Positions 16,052-24,506 of a stretch of DNA of 64,000 nucleotides are shown here, in pieces. This DNA is from CAVRXQ01 sp963725215 (GTDB lineage Bacteria > Actinomycetota > Acidimicrobiia > Acidimicrobiales > Bog-793), in the NCBI GenBank assembly GCA_963725215.1, contig CAVRXQ010000007.1:372001-436000 (forward strand), written 5' to 3'. Under the pieces are notes generated by a model, which searched no databases, was not told where the DNA came from, and was given only the letters and a program-made list of their open reading frames with translations. A program made the position numbers and the translations under genes. The number at the start of each line of letters is the position of its first letter. Within the stretch, counting starts at the first letter, position 1.

Positions 16052-16804
16052 ATGGCGACGAACGTTAATGATCTCGTGGCCTTCGGCGGCGGGATCGTGT
16101 CCTTCGCGTCGCCATGCGTGTTGCCCGTCGTTCCCGCCTATCTGTCGATGGTGACCGGACTCGATCTCGACGAGTTGGAGCGGGGACGCAAGCGACAAGT
16201 CGCGCGTATCGCGCGAGACACGTTGTTGTTCATCCTCGGATTCGGCGTCGTCTTCGTTCTCCTCGGCGTGTCGGCGACGGCACTCGGCTCGGCGGTAGTC
16301 CGCAACCATGCGCTCTTGACCCGGATCTCAGGAGGAGTCGTCCTCACGATGGCGGTGTTCCTCGCAGGATCGGTCATCGTCAATCTTCCGGCTCTCTACG
16401 GTGAGGCGCGCTTTCATATCAATGCGTCGCGATTCGGCCCGTTCGCGGCGCCGATCGCGGGAGCGGCGTTCGGGTTCGGCTGGACCCCGTGCATCGGTCC
16501 GGTGCTCTCGTCGGTCCTTGTCGTCGCGTTGAGCGATCGCGGGATCGGGAACGGAGCGGTTCTGCTCGCGTTCTACGCGCTCGGTCTCGGCGTGCCGTTC
16601 CTCATAGTCGGCTGCGGCATCGGCACCGCGGCCGGCGCGCTGAAGTTCGTCCGCCGGCACTTGCGAGCGATCACGCTCGGGTCGTCGGCACTGCTCGCCT
16701 GCTTCGGCGTGCTGTTGATCCTCAACCGGCTGAGCTGGGTGACTTCGGTGCTGGAGAGCTTCATGCGCGACGTCGGGCTAGGACGGCTCATCACGCTCGG
16801 CTGA
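16052..16804 (+). CDS. ccdA: cytochrome c biogenesis protein CcdA (thiol-disulfide membrane transporter)
   Basis: The 250-residue protein has six predicted membrane helices. The two redox cysteines sit in the family motifs SFASPCVLPVVPAYLS (N-terminal, helix 1) and GFGWTPCIGPVLSS (about residue 148, helix 4). CcdA passes electrons from cytosolic thioredoxin to extracytoplasmic thiol proteins that mature c-type cytochromes. The usual partners ResB, ResC and a thioredoxin-like ResA are not next to it. ATG 16052 was chosen because the first membrane helix follows at once. The 3' end lies 8 bases from the convergent aconitase gene. Confidence 0.92.
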   Translation: MATNVNDLVAFGGGIVSFASPCVLPVVPAYLSMVTGLDLDELERGRKRQVARIARDTLLFILGFGVVFVLLGVSATALGSAVVRNHALLTRISGGVVLTMAVFLAGSVIVNLPALYGEARFHINASRFGPFAAPIAGAAFGFGWTPCIGPVLSSVLVVALSDRGIGNGAVLLAFYALGLGVPFLIVGCGIGTAAGALKFVRRHLRAITLGSSALLACFGVLLILNRLSWVTSVLESFMRDVGLGRLITLG

Positions 16805-16811
16805 GCGAGCA

Positions 16812-19478
16812 TTAGCTCTTCGCGAGGCGGCGCGCGACGTAGTGGAGGATCCCGCCGTTTCGGAAGTAAGCCTCCTCTGTCGGGGTGTCGATCCGGACGA
16901 TCGCGGAGAACGCTTTGTCGTCCGCTCGCACCTGAACGCGCGCCCCGATCAGTCCTCCGCTTGGCGCGGCAGCGAGACCCTCGATGCCGAACACCTCGGT
17001 GCCGACGAGGCCGAGGCTTTCGACGCTCTCGCTGTTCGCGAACTGCAAGGGCACGATGCCCATCCCGACGAGGTTCGAACGGTGGATTCTCTCGAAGCTC
17101 TCGGCGATCACCGCCCGAACGCCGAGTAGCGCGGGCCCTTTCGCCGCCCAGTCGCGGGACGACCCCGAGCCGTACTCCTTTCCCGCCAGAACGACGAGGG
17201 GAACACCTTCGGCCGTGTAGCTCGTCGCGACGTCGTAGATCGTGCCGGGCTCGCCGTCTGGGAGGTGGACGCTGTATCCCCCTTCCTTCCCGTTGGCGAG
17301 CGCGTTGCGGATGCGGGTGTTGGCGAACGTGCCCCGGATCATCACCTCGTGATTGCCGCGCCGCGTCCCGTAGGAGTTGAAGTCTGATTGCGAGACGCCG
17401 TGGTCGGTGAGGAACTTCCCCGCCGGGCTGTCGAGCTTGATCGAGCCCGCAGGGGAGATGTGGTCGGTCGTCACGCTGTCGCCGAGCACGGCGAGGACGC
17501 GCGCGCCTTCGATGTCCGAGACCGGGTCGGGGTCTTTTCCCATTCCGTCGAAGAACGGCGGCTTTTGGATGTAGGTGGACGACGAATCCCACGGATAAAG
17601 CGAGCTCTCACCGACCGCGATCGACCGCCAGCGCTCGTCGCCAGAGAAGACGTCGGCGTAATCGGTGGCGAACATCGACGAATCCATCGCTTCGGCGACG
17701 ACGGAGGCGACCTCGGTGGTTGATGGCCAAATGTCGCGCAGGTACACCGGTGCGCCGTCCGAACCCTCGCCGAGCGGCTCGTTGTACACGTCGGTGTCCA
17801 TCGTCCCTGCGAGCGCGTACGCGACGACGAGCGGGGGGGAGGCGAGGTAGTTCATGCGCACTTCTGGGTGGATGCGACCCTCGAAGTTGCGGTTGCCCGA
17901 AAGCACCGAGACGCACGACAGCTGATGCTCGTCGATCGCCGCCGAGATCTCAGGCTCGAGCGGTCCGGAGTTCCCGATGCAGGTCGTGCAGCCGAATCCG
18001 ACGAGGCCGAAGCCGAGTTTCTCGAGATACGGAGTGAGGCCGGAGCGGTCGAGGTAGTCCGAGACGACCCTCGAGCCCGGTGCTAGCGACGTCTTCACCC
18101 ACGGCTTTGTCTGCAGCCCTCGTTCCACGGCGCGCTTCGCGATCAGTCCTGCCGCCACCATCACCTGAGGGTTCGAAGTGTTGGTGCAGCTCGTGATGGC
18201 CGCGATGACGACGCTGCCGTCGCCCAGATCGAACTCTTCTCCGCCGGCGCCCGAGAGATGCGCGATCGAATCCGCTGGCGCGCCCTTGGGGCGCGAGCTC
18301 GAGAGCGACTCACGGAACATCTCTTTCGCCTTGTCGAGCGGGACACGGTCTTGGGGTCGCGACGGCCCGGCAAGGCTCGGGACGACGCTTGCGAGGTCGA
18401 GCGAGAGCTGCTCGTTGAAGACGGGCTCCGACTGGGGATCGTGGAAGAGGCCCTGTTCTTTCGCGTAGGCCTCGACGAGCGCGACGAGGTTGTCGGGGCG
18501 GCCCGTCATCTTCAAGTAGCGAAGGGTCTGCTCGTCGATCGGGAAGATCGTCACCGTCGAGCCGTACTCGGGCGACATGTTGCCGATCGTCGCCCGGTTC
18601 TCGACGGGGATGGTCGAAACCCCTGGTCCGCAGCACTCGACGAACTTCCCGACGACCCCGTGCGCGCGCAGCAGCTGCGCGATCGTGAGCACGAGGTCGG
18701 TCGCCGTCGCGCCCTCCGGGAGCGCCCCGTCGAGGTGCAACCCGACGACCGCGGGGACGAGCATCGAGATCGGCTGGCCCAACATCGCCGCTTCCGCCTC
18801 GATCCCGCCGACCCCCCACGCCAAAACGCTGAGGCCGTTCACCATCGGGGTGTGCGAGTCGGTGCCGACGACGGTGTCCGGGTAGGCACGACCTTCTGCG
18901 TCACGGAAGACGACCTGGCTCAAGTACTCGAGGTTCACCTGGTGACAGATGCCCGTATCGGGAGGGACGACCCGGAAGTTCGAGAGCGAGTGTTGCGCCC
19001 ACTTCAGCGCGCGATAACGCTCGCCGTTTCGATCGAACTCCATTTGTGCATTGATCGCGAACGCGTCCGGGCGGTTGGCGACGTCGACGATCACCGAGTG
19101 GTCGATGACAAGATCGACAGGCACGCCGGGGTTTACGCGATCCGCGTTTCCTCCGAGATCTTCGACGGCATCGCGCATCGCCGCGAGGTCTACGACGCAG
19201 GGGACGCCGGTGAAGTCCTGCAGCAAAATGCGCGCCGGCGAGTATGCGATCTCGAGCTCGCCGACCGGTGACGTCGCTGCCGACGCCAGCGCCGCGATGT
19301 CGTCGGAGGTGACGTCGACTCCGTTTTCATAACGCAGCAGGTTCTCGAGCAGGATCTTCAGCGAATAGGGGAGGCGCTCGACGCCGAACTCCGACGGCAA
19401 GCGGGAGAGACGCTCGATCCGGTAGGTCGACCCGCCGACTTCTAGTTCAGAGTCGGTTCCGAAGCTATTCGCACCCAT
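16812..19478 (-). CDS. acnA: aconitate hydratase (AcnA/IRP type)
   Basis: The 888-residue enzyme isomerises citrate to isocitrate in the TCA cycle. The length and domain order (alpha/beta domains 1-3, then a swivel domain) match AcnA/IRP1. The [4Fe-4S] ligands are Cys431 in TSCTNTSNP and Cys497 and Cys500 in GCTTCIGNSG. The swivel domain carries KEYGSGSSRDWAAKG with the substrate-binding Ser. In actinobacteria acnA often neighbours a TetR regulator. Here a MarR-type gene lies upstream on the same strand, 67 bases away, but it diverges from yceI and may not regulate acnA. It starts at ATG 19478. Confidence 0.97.
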   Translation of the reverse strand: MGANSFGTDSELEVGGSTYRIERLSRLPSEFGVERLPYSLKILLENLLRYENGVDVTSDDIAALASAATSPVGELEIAYSPARILLQDFTGVPCVVDLAAMRDAVEDLGGNADRVNPGVPVDLVIDHSVIVDVANRPDAFAINAQMEFDRNGERYRALKWAQHSLSNFRVVPPDTGICHQVNLEYLSQVVFRDAEGRAYPDTVVGTDSHTPMVNGLSVLAWGVGGIEAEAAMLGQPISMLVPAVVGLHLDGALPEGATATDLVLTIAQLLRAHGVVGKFVECCGPGVSTIPVENRATIGNMSPEYGSTVTIFPIDEQTLRYLKMTGRPDNLVALVEAYAKEQGLFHDPQSEPVFNEQLSLDLASVVPSLAGPSRPQDRVPLDKAKEMFRESLSSSRPKGAPADSIAHLSGAGGEEFDLGDGSVVIAAITSCTNTSNPQVMVAAGLIAKRAVERGLQTKPWVKTSLAPGSRVVSDYLDRSGLTPYLEKLGFGLVGFGCTTCIGNSGPLEPEISAAIDEHQLSCVSVLSGNRNFEGRIHPEVRMNYLASPPLVVAYALAGTMDTDVYNEPLGEGSDGAPVYLRDIWPSTTEVASVVAEAMDSSMFATDYADVFSGDERWRSIAVGESSLYPWDSSSTYIQKPPFFDGMGKDPDPVSDIEGARVLAVLGDSVTTDHISPAGSIKLDSPAGKFLTDHGVSQSDFNSYGTRRGNHEVMIRGTFANTRIRNALANGKEGGYSVHLPDGEPGTIYDVATSYTAEGVPLVVLAGKEYGSGSSRDWAAKGPALLGVRAVIAESFERIHRSNLVGMGIVPLQFANSESVESLGLVGTEVFGIEGLAAAPSGGLIGARVQVRADDKAFSAIVRIDTPTEEAYFRNGGILHYVARRLAKS

Positions 19479-19545
19479 CGCCGCTCCTCGTCGTCGCTTG
19501 CTCTTTTGACGCTAACGCCGAGCCCCGATCGCGGATTGAGCCGCT

Positions 19546-20091
19546 TCAGTACGCGGTCGACTCGAAGTCCGAGATCTTCGTCGCGTCGGGGTGGATGCGG
19601 TCGCGCAGGCGCTGCAACAACGCGATGAAAAGTTCCCCGTCTCGCTCGTCGAAGACGCCGTTCAGCAATGCCGCGATCTCTTCCTCGTGGCGGGTCAAAA
19701 GCGCCGAGCACTGTCGGTGTCCCGGGTCCGTCAGCTCCGCGTAGACGACCCGTCGGTCGGCTGCGCACGACGTCCGGAAGACGAGTCCTGCCTCGGCGAG
19801 TCGGTCGATCGTCCGGGTGAGCCCGCCCGGGGTGAGGCCGGTCTGGGCGGCGAGATCGGTCATTCGGAGTCGCTCGCCCGGGGAGCGGGCGAGTCGGACG
19901 AGCACCTGGAACGCGAGGCCGCTTTGGCCAAGGTCTCGTTCGATCGAGGGCAGCAGCTCCCGTTGCAGCGTCGACGCGATCTCGAAGACCAGGCCGACGA
20001 GCGTGATGCGGGCGCCCGAATCGCAGCTTTCGTGGCGTCGAAGCTCGAGCGGTTCCGACGGGTCTGCCCCGCTGACCTGCCGTTCCGTCAC
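19546..20091 (-). CDS. MarR family transcriptional regulator
   Basis: The protein has 181 residues with a winged helix-turn-helix: RMTDLAAQTGLTPGGLTRTIDRLAEAGLVFR is the recognition region. The wing follows with CAADRRVVYAELTDPG. Residues 1-25 are a non-conserved lead. MarR proteins bind DNA as dimers and release on binding phenolic ligands or on thiol oxidation; Cys residues lie at about 24, 117 and 133. The gene diverges from yceI with 104 bases between, in which an 11-base palindrome is found. This marR/yceI pairing recurs in actinobacteria, so YceI expression is probably its target. It lies upstream of acnA on the same strand. Confidence 0.88.
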   Translation of the reverse strand: MTERQVSGADPSEPLELRRHESCDSGARITLVGLVFEIASTLQRELLPSIERDLGQSGLAFQVLVRLARSPGERLRMTDLAAQTGLTPGGLTRTIDRLAEAGLVFRTSCAADRRVVYAELTDPGHRQCSALLTRHEEEIAALLNGVFDERDGELFIALLQRLRDRIHPDATKISDFESTAY

Positions 20092-20129
20092 GGCTTTATC
20101 TTAGCGACTTGTAAGGAATACTTGTGTAG

Positions 20130-20140
20130 ACAATAATTGT
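20130..20140. promoter_or_regulatory. palindrome in marR/yceI intergenic region, candidate MarR operator
   Basis: ACAATAATTGT (arms ACAAT and ATTGT around one base) lies in an AT-rich stretch, the only such stretch nearby, between the divergent marR and yceI starts. A direct repeat of ACTTGT lies at 20107 and 20120. MarR dimers typically bind 10-20-base AT-rich palindromes over their own promoter. The assignment rests on position and symmetry. Confidence 0.45.
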
Positions 20141-20195
20141 TTGTATAAATAAGTTCGTCGTGTTGACGGACCCACGCCGAGCCAAGAGGAGCCCA

Positions 20196-20780
20196 ATGAG
20201 CACGGACACCGTCGTACAGGCGATTACAAGGACAGTTGATGGCAGGGAGGTCCCGGCCCCGGGGACGTACGTCCTCGACAAGGCGCACACGAAGGTCGGT
20301 TTTGTCGCCCGCCACCTGATGGTGACGAAGGTCCGCGGACACTTCCCGGATTTTGACGGCACGATCGTTGTCGGCGAGAACCCGAGCGACTCGAAGGTCG
20401 CAGCCGAGATCCGTATGGCGAGTGTGACCACGGACGACGAGAACCGTGACAACCACCTGCGGACGAACGACTTCTTCGACGTCGAGCACTACCCGACGAT
20501 GTCCTTCACGAGTACGAAGATCGAGCCGGCGGGTGACCAGTGGAAGGTCACTGGCGACCTCACGATTCGCGGCGTGACGAAGCCCATCACCTTGGATCTC
20601 GAGTTCAACGGCGGCTTCAAGGATGACTACTTCGGAGCTCGTCTCGGTTTCTCCGCCTCGGCGGAGATCAACCGCCAGGACTTCGGCGTCTCGTTCAACA
20701 AGGCGCTTGACGGCGGCGGCGTGGTCGTCGGCGACAAGGTCCGAATCGAGATCGAGGCTGAGGCCACCCTCCAAGCCTGA
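20196..20780 (+). CDS. YceI family polyisoprenoid-binding-like protein
   Basis: The 194-residue protein is a single lipocalin-like YceI domain. GTYVLDKAHTKVGFVARHLMVTKVRGHF, read in two halves, is the typical first strand pair. DFFDVEHYPTMSFTSTKI and LTIRGVTKPITLDLEF are the other family blocks. It has no signal peptide, so it is a cytosolic member. YceI barrels bind long polyisoprenoid or amphiphilic molecules, and some members respond to stress. ATG 20196 has GAGGAG eight bases upstream, so an upstream in-frame TTG is not needed. It diverges from the MarR gene, which probably controls it. Confidence 0.92.
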   Translation: MSTDTVVQAITRTVDGREVPAPGTYVLDKAHTKVGFVARHLMVTKVRGHFPDFDGTIVVGENPSDSKVAAEIRMASVTTDDENRDNHLRTNDFFDVEHYPTMSFTSTKIEPAGDQWKVTGDLTIRGVTKPITLDLEFNGGFKDDYFGARLGFSASAEINRQDFGVSFNKALDGGGVVVGDKVRIEIEAEATLQA

Positions 20781-20860
20781 GTTCGACTCGTTCGACGACA
20801 CGGCGTCGGGCCGGTTTCTCCGGTCCGGCGCCGTGGCGCGTTCGCGGAAGGCCGAAGGAT

Positions 20861-22023
20861 TCAGCTCTCGTCGTCGGATTTGACGAGATCGTGGGGTAGG
20901 CGACGCGCGATGACGTGGACGTCGATCTCGTGCTGTGCGGCGTAGCGGAGCACGTCTGAGACGATCGAGCCGCGGAACGCCTCCTGCAGCCGATTGCGTC
21001 TGCTCGATCCGAGGACGATCTGAGTGATCTGATGAGCGCGGGCGAAGTCGACAATTTCTTTCGCCACATCGTTCCCTGCAATGTCGTGCCAGGCCGCACC
21101 GACGTTTTCAGCGCATTTGCGCACCTCAGCGAGTTCGGCGGCCTTCGAAGAGCTCGTAGCACGGTCGTCGATGACGTTCACGATCTCGAGATCGGTCTTC
21201 AACCGCTTCGCGATGCGGGCCGCTCGGCGGACGACCCACGCGGTGTCCGGGGCGTCGGTCACGGCGACCATGATCCGCTCGCTCGTCTCCCAGGCCGTTT
21301 TTGGCTGGCGCTGGGCGAGATAGTCGAGCAACTCCTCTTCGGTCTCGTCGGCGACGAATCGCAGCGCAAGTTCGCGCAGCGCGACGAGGTTCTCCGTACG
21401 GAAGAACCCCGCGAGCGCCTTCGGCACTTTGTCTGCCGGGTAGATGTTGCCGTGGAGCATGCGCCGACGGAGTTGTGCGGGAGACGAGTCGATGAGCTCG
21501 ACCTGATCGGCCCTGCGCACGACCCAGTCCGGGACGCGCTCTCGCACCTGCACCCCGGCGATCGATTCGACCGCATCGGCGATCGACTCGAGGTGTTGGA
21601 CATTAAGGGTGCTCACGACGCCGATCCCCGCGTCCAACAACTCGAGGACGTCCTGCCAGCGCTTCTCGTTGCGCCCGGCGCCGGGAACGTTCGTGTGCGC
21701 GATCTCGTCGACGAGCGCGGCGTCAGGGTGGCGCGCGAGCACCGCGTCGAGATCCATCTCCTCAAAGGTCGACCCGCGGTACTCGACGACCTTCCGCGGG
21801 ACGACTTCCAAGTCGCCGATCGCCTCCGCGGTGTGCGCGCGTCCGTGGGTTTCGACGAAGCCGACGACGACGTCGCGCCCACGGTCGCGTCGGCGCTTGC
21901 CTTCTTCGAGCATCGCGAGCGTTTTTCCACCCCCGCGGCGGCGCCGAGGTAGATCCGGAACTTCCCGGTCGCCGCGACGACGTCGGCGACGTCCTCCGCC
22001 GACTCGGTAGAGATTTCGACCAC
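20861..22023 (-). pseudogene. kdpD: KdpD N-terminal sensor module with USP domain, separate gene, frameshift in Walker A
   Basis: This gene encodes only the cytosolic input half of KdpD. GTG 22023 opens a frame that reads EDVADVVAATGKFRIYLGAAAGV, and the expected GVGKT is lost because one G is missing at about 21927-21929. The other frame resumes with KTLAMLEEGKRRR. It then continues with DVVVGFVETHGR, the Walker B-like LVDEIAHTNVPG and NVQHLESI. A universal-stress-protein domain (about residues 245-375) follows: MVAVTDAPDTAWVVRRAARIAKRL to VLGSSRRNRLQEAFRGS. It ends HDLVKSDDES. The transmitter half of KdpD is a separate divergent gene. If the frameshift is a sequence error, the protein is about 388 residues and functional. 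Confidence 0.8.
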
Positions 22024-22054
22024 GACACATTCTTTCGGATCGTTCGACCAATCG

Positions 22055-22066
22055 TGACGGTCGTCA
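22055..22066. promoter_or_regulatory. short palindrome between the divergent kdpD halves
   Basis: TGACGGTCGTCA has arms TGACG and CGTCA around two bases and lies midway in the 122-base gap between the minus-strand sensor gene (start 22023) and the plus-strand kinase gene (start 22146). It is a possible operator shared by both. The evidence is symmetry and position only. Confidence 0.25.
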
Positions 22067-22145
22067 TCGTTCGTGGATCGGACCTCGGCTTTCGCGAATG
22101 ACGCCGTCGATACGATGGCCGGAGACAGGCGGCGACGAGGCGGGC

Positions 22146-23606
22146 ATGAACAGTTCGAGGCAACAGCTCGTTCGGTTGAGCGCGGCTCTCGCGCTCGTCG
22201 GCGCCGTCGGCCTCGTGCTGTTGCCGTTGCGCAACGCCGAGGACTCGATCGCGATCGGCTTTTTGTTAGCGGTCCCACTTGCCGCCGCTCCGGCGATCGG
22301 CGGCCCGCTGGTGGGCGGCGTGACGGCGATCGCGACTTTCTTCTATTACGACTACGTCTTCGTGCCTCCTTACGGCACGGTGACGATTGCCCACGCCAAT
22401 GACGCGATCCCGCTCGCGCTCTACGGCCTCGTCGCGGTGGCGTGTGGGGTTGTCGTGACGACGCGTCGCCGCTCGAGCGCAACAGACCGCCTCCTCGCGC
22501 TCGAGGGCCAGTACCTAGTCGACGTCATCGGCTCCCTGGCGACGAACGAGCCGCTCGATGCCTTGTTGGACGAACTCGTCCAGTCGGTGCGCACGCTGTT
22601 CGCCCTCGAAGGCGCGGAACTCCTCTTGGTTACCGAGTCAGGCTTCGAAAGCGCCGCGCGCGCCGGGGACCCGATTGGCGAACACGAGCTCAGCCTGGTC
22701 GCGCCGAGTGGAGGTGCTCCCCGGAGCCTGGGCGGTGTCGACGTCGGCGGACGTCGCATCGTTGGCGTCCCGCTCGCCGCATCGGGTCAGGCGATCGGAC
22801 TTCTCGTTTGCTCGGGGCCATCGATCCCTGGAGAACGGATGGCGCCCCTGCGTGCGTACGCGAATCAAGCGGCCTTCGCGATCGAGCGGGCGCGCCTTCG
22901 CGAGCGTGCGCTCGAGTCGGCGCTCCTGCTCCAAGTCGACACTTGGCGGAGCGCGTTGTTAGGCGCCGTTTCCCACGACCTGCGCACGCCGCTCGCGTCG
23001 GTGAAGGCTGCGGTTTCGGACTTGCGCAACGAGGCCGTCGAGCTGAGCGAGAGCGATCGCGCGGAACTGCTCGAACTCGTCGAGACCCAGGCGGACCGCC
23101 TTGATCGCCTGGTCGCGAACCTCTTGGATATGACGCGCATCCAGTTCGGAGAGCTCGAGCTGCGCATGGAAACGATACCGGTCGACAAATTGGTCGCCCA
23201 GGCGATCGACGCGTTCGGCACCGCGCGTTGGATCGATCGCATCGCGGTTGACATCCCGTCCGACATTCCTCCGGTCCGCGTCGATCAATTGCTTATCTGC
23301 CAGGTGCTCGTGAACCTCTTGGAGAACGCCGAGCGCCATTCGTCCGACGCAACGTCGATCGACGTCGTCGCGCGTCGGGTCGGCGAGCGCGTCGAGATCG
23401 CCGTCGAGGATCGCGGTCCCGGCATTCCCGCTTCGGACCGGGAGCGGGTGTTCAAGATGTTCAACCGAATTTCGGGTGGTGGACGAGCGGGACTTGGTCT
23501 CGCGATCGTCGACGCGTTCGTATCCGCCCACGGGGAGGCGGCGTGGGTGGAAGAGCGCGTTGGTGGCGGCGCGCGCTTCGTCGTCACCTTGCCGGTCGCG
23601 CCCTGA
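22146..23606 (+). CDS. kdpD: KdpD C-terminal module: membrane (DUF4118), GAF and histidine kinase domains
   Basis: The 486-residue protein corresponds to the transmitter half of KdpD. Four membrane helices (about 10-105) include YYDYVFVPPYGTVTIAHANDA, split over helices 3-4, typical of DUF4118. A GAF-like domain spans about 135-255. The HisKA box is AVSHDLRTPLASVK with phospho-acceptor His277. HATPase motifs follow: LVNLLENAERHS (N box), EDRGPGIP (G1) and GRAGLGLAIV (G2). It should phosphorylate KdpE, encoded 0.9 kb downstream. The N-terminal ATP-binding/USP input domains are missing here and encoded divergently. ATG 22146 has GAGG six bases upstream. Confidence 0.9.
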   Translation: MNSSRQQLVRLSAALALVGAVGLVLLPLRNAEDSIAIGFLLAVPLAAAPAIGGPLVGGVTAIATFFYYDYVFVPPYGTVTIAHANDAIPLALYGLVAVACGVVVTTRRRSSATDRLLALEGQYLVDVIGSLATNEPLDALLDELVQSVRTLFALEGAELLLVTESGFESAARAGDPIGEHELSLVAPSGGAPRSLGGVDVGGRRIVGVPLAASGQAIGLLVCSGPSIPGERMAPLRAYANQAAFAIERARLRERALESALLLQVDTWRSALLGAVSHDLRTPLASVKAAVSDLRNEAVELSESDRAELLELVETQADRLDRLVANLLDMTRIQFGELELRMETIPVDKLVAQAIDAFGTARWIDRIAVDIPSDIPPVRVDQLLICQVLVNLLENAERHSSDATSIDVVARRVGERVEIAVEDRGPGIPASDRERVFKMFNRISGGGRAGLGLAIVDAFVSAHGEAAWVEERVGGGARFVVTLPVAP

Positions 23607-23619
23607 GAGATCCCGAGCA

Positions 23620-24147
23620 ATGCGTCGACGCTGCGATCGGCCCTCGTGCCGTTTGGTACGAATCTCCAGTTTCGGTCTCGTGGCCCTCGCGATCGTTGCC
23701 GGTGCCTGCGGGGGCGTCGCGCCCGCATCGAAAGCACCCGACCTGCAGCTTCCTGCCGCTTCGACGCTTTGTCCGCCGGTGAGCGAAGTCGATTTCTACG
23801 TTCCCGTCCCTCGCTCTGCATCGAGGACCGAGCGTTCGTTCGTCGACGGAATCAGTCCGACGATGACGTGCAGTTACGGAGATCTCGCTCGCTCGCCACG
23901 CCGCTCTCTCGTTGTGGCCTACGAGCTGTTCCCGCCGACTTCGGCTCGACACCCGAAAGGTGTCGCCGTGCACCGAATACGTAACGTCGGTACCTGGGCG
24001 CTCAGTTTCCGGCGAGGGCACGTGACCCACGTCGTCGTCTGCCAGGGCATCCTCGAGATCTCGACGTCTGCCGATGCCGGCGCGAGCGACCTTTTGGGGC
24101 TGGCGGAGGAAGAGCTCTCGCGAGCGCCGATCGCGGACCGGTCGTGA
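23620..24147 (+). CDS. putative lipoprotein, function unknown
   Basis: The 175-residue protein starts at ATG 23620, 13 bases after the kinase stop, so it is probably co-transcribed with it. The N-terminus is basic (MRRRCDRPSCRLVR) and followed by a hydrophobic stretch. A lipobox VAGAC is at about residues 28-32, giving a Cys-anchored mature protein. The mature part has paired cysteines (LCPPVSEVDFYVPVP and TMTCSYGD). Later features are HPKGVAVHRIRNVGTWALSF and HVTHVVVCQGILEISTSA. I do not recognise the family. Its position inside the kdp locus, just after the KdpD transmitter, suggests an envelope role in potassium or osmotic response, but that is inference. Confidence 0.7.
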   Translation: MRRRCDRPSCRLVRISSFGLVALAIVAGACGGVAPASKAPDLQLPAASTLCPPVSEVDFYVPVPRSASRTERSFVDGISPTMTCSYGDLARSPRRSLVVAYELFPPTSARHPKGVAVHRIRNVGTWALSFRRGHVTHVVVCQGILEISTSADAGASDLLGLAEEELSRAPIADRS

Positions 24148-24396
24148 GAGTAGACGTCGCGGCGACGGAGTTTGTGCCCTTGATGAGGGTCTATACGGGC
24201 ACCCCGTTGGAGCCTCGCCTCTACCATCGTTCGCGTGTCCTTCGCGTCTGTTAGGTCAGGAGAATTGCCTTCACTCGGCATTTTGAGCGCATTGTCTCGT
24301 CGAGAAACCTCGATCCTTTTCGTCATTTATCCAAGGCAGACGAGACGGCGCACGCGGCGGCGAACAGCGAGACCACCACTGAAGAACCCAAGTTGA
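24148..24396. other. non-coding stretch before kdpE
   Basis: No convincing coding frame, RNA gene or terminator is seen here. The segment has lower GC than its flanks in places (for example around 24310-24340). Together with the remnant that follows, it looks like a decayed gene between the lipoprotein gene and kdpE. Confidence 0.4.
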
Positions 24397-24504
24397 TCGA
24401 GATGCTCGGACGCGACAAACGGGGGCTGGCTCGACGCGAGCGAACAAGCGAGCTCGCGCTTCATCATCACCATTCCCGTCGTGGCTAACGGGAGGACGGA
24501 CTAG
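24397..24504 (+). pseudogene. possible 3' remnant of a histidine kinase gene directly before kdpE
   Basis: A 35-codon stretch, open after TGA 24394-24396, has no start codon and ends at TAG 24502-24504. It reads NGGWLDASEQASSRFIITIPV near its end. That resembles the last strands of HATPase_c domains, where G-G-x-(W/A)-x-(E/A) and then R-F-x-(I/V)-x-(I/L)-P-(V/L) recur. The intact kinase upstream ends comparably (ARFVVTLPVAP). It stops two bases before the kdpE GTG, the spacing expected for a kinase-regulator operon. It may be the tail of a lost kinase gene. The match is short and could be chance. Confidence 0.35.
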
Positions 24505-24506
24505 CG

